Assembly (NCBI GenBank): GCA_900618425.1
Contig: UZAN01040812.1
Span: 1-26,550 of the forward strand
Direction of reading: 5' to 3'
Length of the DNA: 26,550 nt
Origin: Echinostoma caproni
Lineage: Eukaryota; Platyhelminthes; Trematoda; Plagiorchiida; Echinostomatidae
The position numbers were made by a program, and so were the translations under genes. The notes below the pieces were generated by a model. That model saw only the letters and a program-made list of their open reading frames with translations, did no database searches and was not told where the DNA came from. This document shows, one piece after another, positions 20,249 to 26,550 of the stretch; positions within the stretch are counted from its first letter, which is position 1; every line of letters begins with the position of its first letter.

Positions 20249-20325
20249 TGGCGGTGGTGGCCGAGTGGCAAAGGCCGCCCAGTTATCGCCTCGGAGGACA
20301 TGCGTCCGAATTCTATCATCACTAT
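20249..20325 (+). repeat. tRNA-like sequence (Leu/Ser-type A-box), probably a SINE or tRNA relic
   Basis: Has GTGGCCGAGTGGCAAAGGC (A-box region, as in class II tRNAs for Leu/Ser), a spacer with CCTCGGAGGAC, and a degenerate B-box CGTCCGAATTC (20302-20312) where GGTTCGAATCC is expected. The flanks do not pair as an acceptor stem, so I doubt that it is a working gene. It differs from the SINE family at 4405, 16013 and 16299. Confidence 0.5.
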
Positions 20326-22661
20326 CCTAATTTCCCCGTTAAGTGTGGTATGACATCCCTTTTTGATTGGCCGGTTCTTCCCTCCTGAATGTTGGATCAT
20401 TGTGTTTCTCTTCAATGAAAGGAAGTGAAATGAAGATAATATCGAGGGAATTTATTGAACACGAAGATGTGATAGATTAAAAAATTACCCAATGTGAATG
20501 TGAAAAATGAACTGGAAAAGAACTGTGGACAAACAGACAGGCCTGGAGTTCGTGCATGGCATTCAAAGTGGCCATCTTGATGACTTGATTACAAATCAAT
20601 CCTTATTGCTCTTTTCTGCCTAATATCTCTACGACGGAGGACACAATTTGGCGAGTAACCCGCATATCAGTGTTCAATGCTGATGACACAAAATGTAAGC
20701 TTGTTAACGGAGGGCCATGTTGAGCGGTATTGTTTTTATATGAGTGCTTGACAAACAGTTTGATATAATCTTTCGATAAAAAAAACAATTTGACACTGTA
20801 AGTGCTTTGTAAGAACTACTTGCTGACTTAATCAAATATCACAATTGACCTCACAACTAAGTGATAACCAATTTTATTACGAGACCATTATTATGGTTCT
20901 ACACAGACTTAGATGGAACCGACATTTTTGTCCAAAAACAACATGAAAAACCAATCGGTCAATCTAATCTTGAAAACGTTTGTGAATTTGAGGCAAACAA
21001 GCCTTTGTCTGGATAAATTTCAATAGGACAGACCATATCAAAAAACAAATAGCTTGATTTATGTCCGGAACGATTTTACTGCATCATTGCGTATGGCGAA
21101 AACCCTTTCGATTGTAGGATTTGTTTACAGTGACAGTAAATTAAAAATTGGCATAAAATTCGGTAGTTATTTCTTAAATGAGGAATAAAAAAATACAAAC
21201 CAGTCAGTGTTTTCTGTTCACCGGCACTAGCACCGGTTAGAGCAGCTCATTAGTTTTGTTCAGCATAAAAGATGCAGATATACTGTTGCCCCAAAAGGGT
21301 GAGATGAAAGAAAATCTGAGAGTGAGAGAGAATATACTGCCACAGTTCATGCAAAACGACATCTGGAACGCCTCGGAATCAACCGAGCGTATCAGGTGTT
21401 CTATTGGGTTGTTTGTTTCGCCGCACAGCTGGAACATTCCTATCGTCCGTTACGATCGTAAGTTTGGACGGTAGCCCACATACTTATCAATGCCAACTGT
21501 TTCGGACAATCAGATTTCACACGTAACAATATACAGCTTAAGATGGCAATCGGACATGATATTCATGGTCTACTGACATGGCAGATTACCCAGGTTCCAA
21601 ATTGACATGCACTCCCAGGGTCCAGAACGTTACAAATCACTTGTGTTCAACTTTGAACGTGCATATCTGCATATCTGTAAAACAATGCCTTGTGGGCCAG
21701 AAAACTTTATCGGAATATTCTCTCTGGTCGCAGAACTGTACATATTGGCGGGAAGTTTCACGAACAATAACCGAAGCCATACAACAGTCAGCCAATACTG
21801 GAGCGGATTCACAGTCGTGACAGAGAACATTGCACTACTGAAATATGGAGTAGTAGAAAAATCTCACTACATAGGATTTTCACTGGCCGATCTTCAACGA
21901 TTGATAATCAGAAGGAAATAGGCTACTCTATTTGGCGACAGATTTGTTGATCAACTGTTGTACCAAATGATCAAATAAATATTTTTTCATATGGGAAAAT
22001 CAACACTCGTAATGAAAGAAAATTAATTTGGTTGAAAAAGTTTGGCAGAATGATTAAATTGGCTCTGCAAACATTTAAGTATCGAATTATATGAAATCAG
22101 GGTCTGTCAGAAGAACGACAATCAAATTTTTCTTTCATATTCCATGTCTACTGGTTGTCTCAAATAATTTACTGATGTACTCTTGAAAAACGCTTACTTT
22201 CTTGTGTGCTCATTATGTGAATAGCGCGCCATGTTTCTCATGCTCATTTGAAACTGTCCCAGATTTGACTTTGAACTGATCCGATGCGCATTGAATGTCC
22301 GCATTAACGGTGAACATTTTGTTTTTACTTCGAGAAAAGAGAGTAGTATCACGAATATCGGACTATAATACAGGTATTTTCTATACAAGGCATTTTGACC
22401 TAAAACGGACACGTGGTTTTATACAGACAAATGAAGAAACAAAGCATCACGTGACTTGAGAGATGCACGAACAAATCAGTGAAAATGGTTAATAAATGAG
22501 CAGAAACTGGATGCGGATGGAATTGTGTATTGGATTTTGTATTGTGTGTAACTTTTGCAAGCACTGGAGCCCACATTTCAGTTAAAAAATATCATACACG
22601 CTAACCGTAACAATGTACATAATCAACGGAGAGAAAACCTTTTACAGACATGGTGGACATT
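20326..22661. other. Intergenic sequence between LINE remnants
   Basis: AT-rich sequence. At 21578-21921 two + frames (80 and 104 codons) and one minus frame (66 codons) overlap in a GC-richer patch, with no recognised domain. Probably an unidentified repeat. Confidence 0.5.
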
Positions 22662-23190
22662 TCATAATCCAAGGTTAATACAAAGTTCACTTATTGTCCG
22701 CTCTTTGTTTGTGAGTAAACGAGCAAAGTACGGTATAGGTGAATTACGGTAAGCGTTAATTCGAGATGAAATTTCACGGGATTGAGAGCGTGTTGAATGA
22801 TGAGAGTGACAACTTGTCAGTTCTGCGTGCAATGGGTGGTCATGATCTGTGAGAATCCGCTCAGCAAATTTCACACAGGAAGTTACGTGATACTCTGAAA
22901 ACTTTAAAGCTAACTCATTCACAGGAATAGAACAGACACGAATAATAATGGTTAGACCGCGACGTAGGCCTTTAAAATCCTGTATGAGTAAGCCAGGAAA
23001 AATGACTGGGGAACAGTAGAGTAAGATGGGGGAAAACACATTGATAAACAAAGGTAGAAATAACTGACCGGGATGCACGAAACTGCCTGAACTTTCGGAT
23101 TTGAAATGATGGGCGCCACAGTTTACGAATGCAGTTGTGGATGTGGATTGACCAATGAAGATTGTTATCTATGGTTACATCAAGATAATT
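22662..23190 (-). pseudogene. CR1-like element pol C-terminus
   Basis: After the deletion the minus strand resumes with LDVTIDNNLHWSIHIHNCIR (the V-x-I-D-x-x-L-x-W-x-x-H-I block), FQIRKFRQFRASRSVIS, ILLYCSPVIFPGLL, KFAERILTDHDHPLHAELTS, INAYRNSPIPYFARLLTN and a stop. The last 138 codons (22662-23078) are open. In intact elements the RT motif C (Y/F-A-D-D) and about 100 residues separate this block from motif B. Confidence 0.82.
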
Positions 23191-23194
23191 ATGG

Positions 23195-23795
23195 GGATAG
23201 CAAAGCTCTTTGAAGAATCCCGTAGTTGTTGACTAAGAGTTTCGATGAAGACTTCCTCAATCTAGTGGTTTGTATCCTATCGGTAAAATAGTTGGATAGC
23301 CAAGCTAAAAACTGCCTGGGGCATTCATAGGATTCCAGTTTTTGTAACAACTTAGATCGAGGAATGGAATCAAATGCAGAAGAGTAATCCAGAAAAACAC
23401 ACCGAAAAACTTAACAGAGTTGTCAAAGACTTAGTGATAAAATGAGTGAGGGTGGAGACCGCGTCCAAGGTAGATCTATTCGGCTTGTAAACAAACTGCA
23501 ACGGATCACTGGGAATGTGTACAGACTGCTGAAGACGTTTGCGGATGGTCTTTCCAGTCAATTTAAGAGCTAAATATATTAATGACACGGGGCGAAAACG
23601 TTTGGAGAGGATAGACGATTTGAATTCTGTGGAGATTGTTTTTGATTGTGACCGGCTTCCAGCAGTCAGGAATATCAGAATCATTAAGAGATTCATTGAC
23701 AATGAAGGTAAATGCCCCAGCTAGGGAAGAAGCACCAACTTTGAAGAGGGCTGGATATGTCATTCGGGCCAGCAGCAGATGACGCATTGCAACAT
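23195..23795 (-). pseudogene. CR1-like element reverse transcriptase, N-terminal part
   Basis: In several frames the minus strand reads SSAAGPNDISS, DIPDCWKPVTI, PVSLIYLALKLTGKTI, DPLQFVYKPNRSTLDAVSTL, and then, after a frameshift near 23400, CVFLDYSSAFDSIPRSKLL (motif A, with the first catalytic Asp, 23361-23395) and NYGILQRALLSP (motif B, near 23195-23230). At least three frame changes and stops are visible. The chain breaks right after motif B. Confidence 0.82.
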
Positions 23796-24122
23796 TTTAA
23801 ATATTTTAACACATCACAGAATGAGAATGATTCCACGTTACAAACATTTTGTGACGCGTAGACAGGAGGAATATCCGATTACCGGTGCAAGAATGCGGCA
23901 TTGAGATCATCAGCGTCCACATTCAGCTTCGACCGTACTTTCTTCCTTCCACAGAGAAGTCTTATACCTTGCCACAGGTGTTTGTTGTCTCAAGTCCTCA
24001 GAATTCGATCAGAGAATAAAGCGTTCAATCTATGTACTTCAGCCTGATAAGCCTGGAAGAATACTTGATAGGTGAAGCATTGTGAGACTTGTACGCAAGT
24101 TCCTTTTGTCGTCGCAGTGACT

Positions 24123-25004
24123 TTAGTCCGTTGGACATATAATGGTTTTGAACAGGGTAGCAGTAATTATAAATGGCATTGATTGTTTGGGTGAATAGGG
24201 GAACACGTGAATAGAAAAGAAGGAGAGGATGAAAACTATACAGAGGCCTGTCTGAGAGATTCGTTCACGGGGAACACTTTTTGGTGAGAAGTTACGAAAA
24301 AGAAATCTGATAAGCTCGGATCGGGAGAAAGAATTGTATGCACTGTATGAATAAAGTTTAGGTTGAACTAAGAGTAAGCAATGGTCACTGGAGGAAATAG
24401 GAGCTTTTAGTGCTAAAGAAAAAAGGGTTGGGTGGTTGGTAATAACTCTGTCCAGTACAGCGTTACCTCTTGTGGGAGAGTGACAGAGATCTGTCATACC
24501 CAATGATAAAAGTGGATAAGTGCTTGTATGGTTGAAGTCACCAACGATTACGTGCAGGCTAACATCTAAAAGTGGGGCAATAAAAGGTATGAACGAGTCA
24601 AAAAATGACATACGATCGGACTGTGTACTGGAGGGAGCTATATCCAAGTTGGTCAAAATTATGTGAGTAAAACGGGAAAATCTATGATAACACTGTATAG
24701 TTAGGCACTCGATACCATTTGAGCAGTACCGATAAGCAACATGGGACTTGCTACACCAGGAAACGCTGACATATGTGGCAACACCCGCTCCTGTCTTTTT
24801 TCCTCCGGTTCCACGATCCTGCCGGTAAACTTGAAAACCGTCTATTGAAACTAGAGAGTTATCTATATGCCTATTCAACCAGAATTCTTGAACACAGACT
24901 GCACACGTGTTCGTATGAATTCTGGATCGGAGGACACTAGTTGAATCCAACATTTTGAGAAACAGGGACCGAGTATTGGTGCTGACCAATGAGGGGGCCA
25001 TCAT
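24123..25004 (-). CDS. CR1-like element endonuclease domain (largely open frame)
   Basis: The 293-codon frame starts MMAPSLVSTNTRSLFLKMLD. Residues about 8-13 (STNTRS) correspond to the first endonuclease motif. VQEFWLNRHID (residues 38-48) holds the catalytic Glu (usually ETWL). Then comes YRQDRGTGGKKTGAGVATYV, the R/x-D-R-x-x-x-x-G-G-G-V-x-x-Y-V block. Further on are IVGDFNHTST (the GDFN motif with catalytic Asp/Asn), VLDRVITNHP, and SSSDHCLLLV (S-D-H with the catalytic Asp-His pair). All main motifs are present, although the first has lost its usual N-x-R spacing detail and ETWL reads EFWL. The tail after about residue 215 continues toward the linker. The frame is preserved, but the element is dead overall. 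Confidence 0.85.
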   Translation of the reverse strand: MMAPSLVSTNTRSLFLKMLDSTSVLRSRIHTNTCAVCVQEFWLNRHIDNSLVSIDGFQVYRQDRGTGGKKTGAGVATYVSVSWCSKSHVAYRYCSNGIECLTIQCYHRFSRFTHIILTNLDIAPSSTQSDRMSFFDSFIPFIAPLLDVSLHVIVGDFNHTSTYPLLSLGMTDLCHSPTRGNAVLDRVITNHPTLFSLALKAPISSSDHCLLLVQPKLYSYSAYNSFSRSELIRFLFRNFSPKSVPRERISQTGLCIVFILSFFSIHVFPYSPKQSMPFIITATLFKTIICPTD

Positions 25005-25020
25005 CTTTGACAGAGGGGTG

Positions 25021-25624
25021 CAATTAAGGGCAACTTGTCATCCTGCATGTTTGCGTTTTATGGTCCAGCCTGGACAGTGAGAAAATGGAGTTGCACAAAT
25101 CGCTGAACCATCGAAGCATGTCCTGGCACATTTGAAACAAATAATGTCATCCCGTGAGTAACGATGATGCATGACAATGTGTGAAAATATGAAAATTACC
25201 ACAATGTGACGGAGAGCCTGTAACTGTAGCGTAGGAAATCGAAAGACGCACCAAGTAAATAGAGCCCAAACGAAAGGCTCTGTTGAGGCTGTATTGAGGA
25301 CGAACGCCGTAATCTAATGCACCGTTGTTTGGTCAGAAAACACTAATCCTGTTATTCAAAATGTGCATAACTTTTAGCCGGATTAAAAGTTATGGAAATA
25401 CGGTTTGTGTTTGACTGCTTGGTTTCAGCACGCAGTGCAGAAGTTGGGATGGGGTTGACGAAACAGTTCAGTTCAATTCAGTTTGTACAACCATTAACCA
25501 TGAATTGTCGTGCAGCGATTTTGGTTGCTGTCTTTTGGCTACCAAATTGAATGAAAAATAAGAGAAGGACAGTACAGCTGAAAGTTTAATCGAACAGAAG
25601 ATGGAGAATTTCAGTGGACTAAGG
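25021..25624. other. Sequence between CR1-like and RTE-like remnants
   Basis: It might include 5' sequence of the CR1-like element near 25020-25080, but I see no ORF1-type or other coding homology. Confidence 0.5.
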
Positions 25625-26262
25625 TTGCAAAGAAATTGAGAAGATGCACGGACGCCACTGTTTACGACACTAAGCCATATTACTCGGTGTCTCTAACCTT
25701 CGGTGACCATCATACCGAGTTTCCCATTCAGAGAGCCTAACGGGACTTATGTAACCCAATACCCTGGCTAGGGATTTCATGCCCTCATTCTAGGTCTTAG
25801 CTTTAGCACCCTTGGTTTTCTTCCACCTTCTACCTGCCTCGGTGAATATCGTTTACCGTGGCAGCCTATCTGGTGACATGCCCAACACATGCCCCAACCA
25901 ACTTAATCTATAGAAGTTGACTAATTTTTTTAGTGGGTGACCACATTTGCCTAAAACTCTGATCCTTACGTCAGCACTGCTCGTCCGACTGCCCCACCAG
26001 ATTCGTGCAATGCTGCATAGACAGCGGTGTTCAAATACCGATAATCTATCTTTATTCTGTCTCTTAATGACCAAGTTGCTGCATCGTATAGCAGAACTGG
26101 CCGAACTGCCGCAGTATGCACTCGACCCTTCACAGACAGCCGGATGTCTCGACAGCGCCACAGAAGTCGTAAGTTGGCAAATGTCAACCGACACTTCATC
26201 CGTGATGCGTCCACCGGGTGAAATTGACGCAACGTATTGACATCAGACTACGGGAAAGCAAT
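25625..26262 (-). pseudogene. RTE-like retrotransposon pol, C-terminal remnant
   Basis: From about 26262 the minus strand reads ISPGGRITDEVS, LTFANLRLLWRCRDIRLSVK, GRVHTAAVRPVLLYDAATW and then, after a frameshift near 26075, LSVFEHRCLCSIARIWWGSR, RIRVLGKCGHPLKKLV and RLSWLGHVLGMSPDRLPR. Two further short pieces (ARVLGYISPVRLSEWETR, near 25730; then WRPCIFSI near 25640) complete the usual end. The order F-A-N-L-R-x-L-W-R-R-R-D-I-R-L-S, V-x-Y-x-x-E-T-W, R-W-L-G-H-V-L-R-M is characteristic of RTE-type LINEs of flatworms. The RT core is not in the window. Frameshifts show that it is dead. Confidence 0.83.
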
Positions 26263-26550
26263 GCCTACTAATATCACAGAAATAAAAGTGAATTATGGAT
26301 CGATGCATTTAATTGTATTCATGCGCAAAAGTAAAACTTACCCAGTGAGATGATTTTCAGCTGTTTAGATGACATGAAGGATAGACACTCTTAGTGTACT
26401 GCATAGTGCTTTTCTGGAACCATGTATAGACAGACGGATGTTTTATGCTCTCTTCGTGGGTTGAAACCTGCATTGTAATAATTCTGAGACGTGCCACCCA
26501 CTATTTTTTAACGAACTGTTTCTTAGGGACAGATAACCCCCCATATACTT
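26263..26550. other. Right end of window
   Basis: No feature recognised in the last ~290 bp. Confidence 0.6.

Larger units (their letters stand above)
22662..25020 (-). mobile_element. CR1-like non-LTR retrotransposon, internally deleted
   Basis: The element reads right to left. From 25004 down to 24123 it has an open frame (293 codons) for an apurinic/apyrimidinic-type endonuclease; then a linker with many stops; then RT palm and fingers pieces (23790-23195); then, after an internal deletion, the conserved pol C-terminus ending at a stop at 22662. The catalytic RT motif C is missing, so it cannot be autonomous. It is antisense to the host gene but lies about 5 kb beyond its 3' end. Confidence 0.85.

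Noticed and set aside
20095..20415. 106-codon minus frame as a gene
   Set aside because: It runs across the tRNA-like sequence on the opposite strand and has no recognised domain.
1..26550. CRISPR arrays, bacterial operons, Shine-Dalgarno sites or prokaryotic terminators
   Set aside because: No regularly spaced direct repeats were seen, and the spliced gene structure and retroelements show a eukaryotic nuclear genome.

Overview
This is eukaryotic DNA. Coding sequence is split by GT...AG introns, long stop-poor reading frames are rare, and retroelement debris is abundant. One unresolved base (n at 9573) points to a draft assembly. The mix of Penelope-like, CR1-like and RTE-like retroelements, a mariner relic, tRNA-derived SINEs and long introns suggests a flatworm, most likely a digenean trematode. 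That assignment is an inference from element types; the window has no diagnostic host marker.

One host gene is recognisable, on the + strand from 2724 to 17716. It is the 3' part of an SLC17-type (sialin / vesicular glutamate / anion-cation symporter) major facilitator gene. Seven exons (2724-2811, 4174-4266, 7570-7709, 9834-9980, 10566-10698, 14871-15112, 17429-17716) join in phase to give 1131 nt (376 residues plus stop). The N-terminal exons, covering roughly the first four transmembrane helices, are not recognisable here and probably lie upstream. An AATAAA at 18001 is a plausible poly(A) signal.

The introns are full of mobile-element remains. Intron 4267-7569 holds a tRNA-derived SINE (4405-4662) and a pair of near-identical ~200-bp inverted repeats (6368-6566 and 6944-7146) enclosing a Penelope-type GIY-YIG C-terminal fragment. 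Intron 7710-9833 holds one arm of a hammerhead-bearing repeat (8088-8165) and a mariner relic that has lost its catalytic core. Intron 10699-14870 holds the second copy of that repeat, which folds by eye into a complete type I hammerhead ribozyme with a tiny stem III (minus strand, 12220-12270). Intron 15113-17428 holds a second GIY-YIG fragment and two SINE copies in opposite orientation.

From about 18 kb to the end I see no host gene. Three non-LTR retrotransposon remnants of different types all lie on the minus strand: a pol C-terminus at 19417-19830, an internally deleted CR1-like element at 22662-25020, and an RTE-like C-terminus at 25625-26262. A Leu/Ser-type tRNA-like sequence sits at 20249-20325. 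All of these elements are broken. The most interesting signals are the hammerhead motif, the inverted-repeat cassette and the SINE pair, all inside introns of an expressed-type gene.
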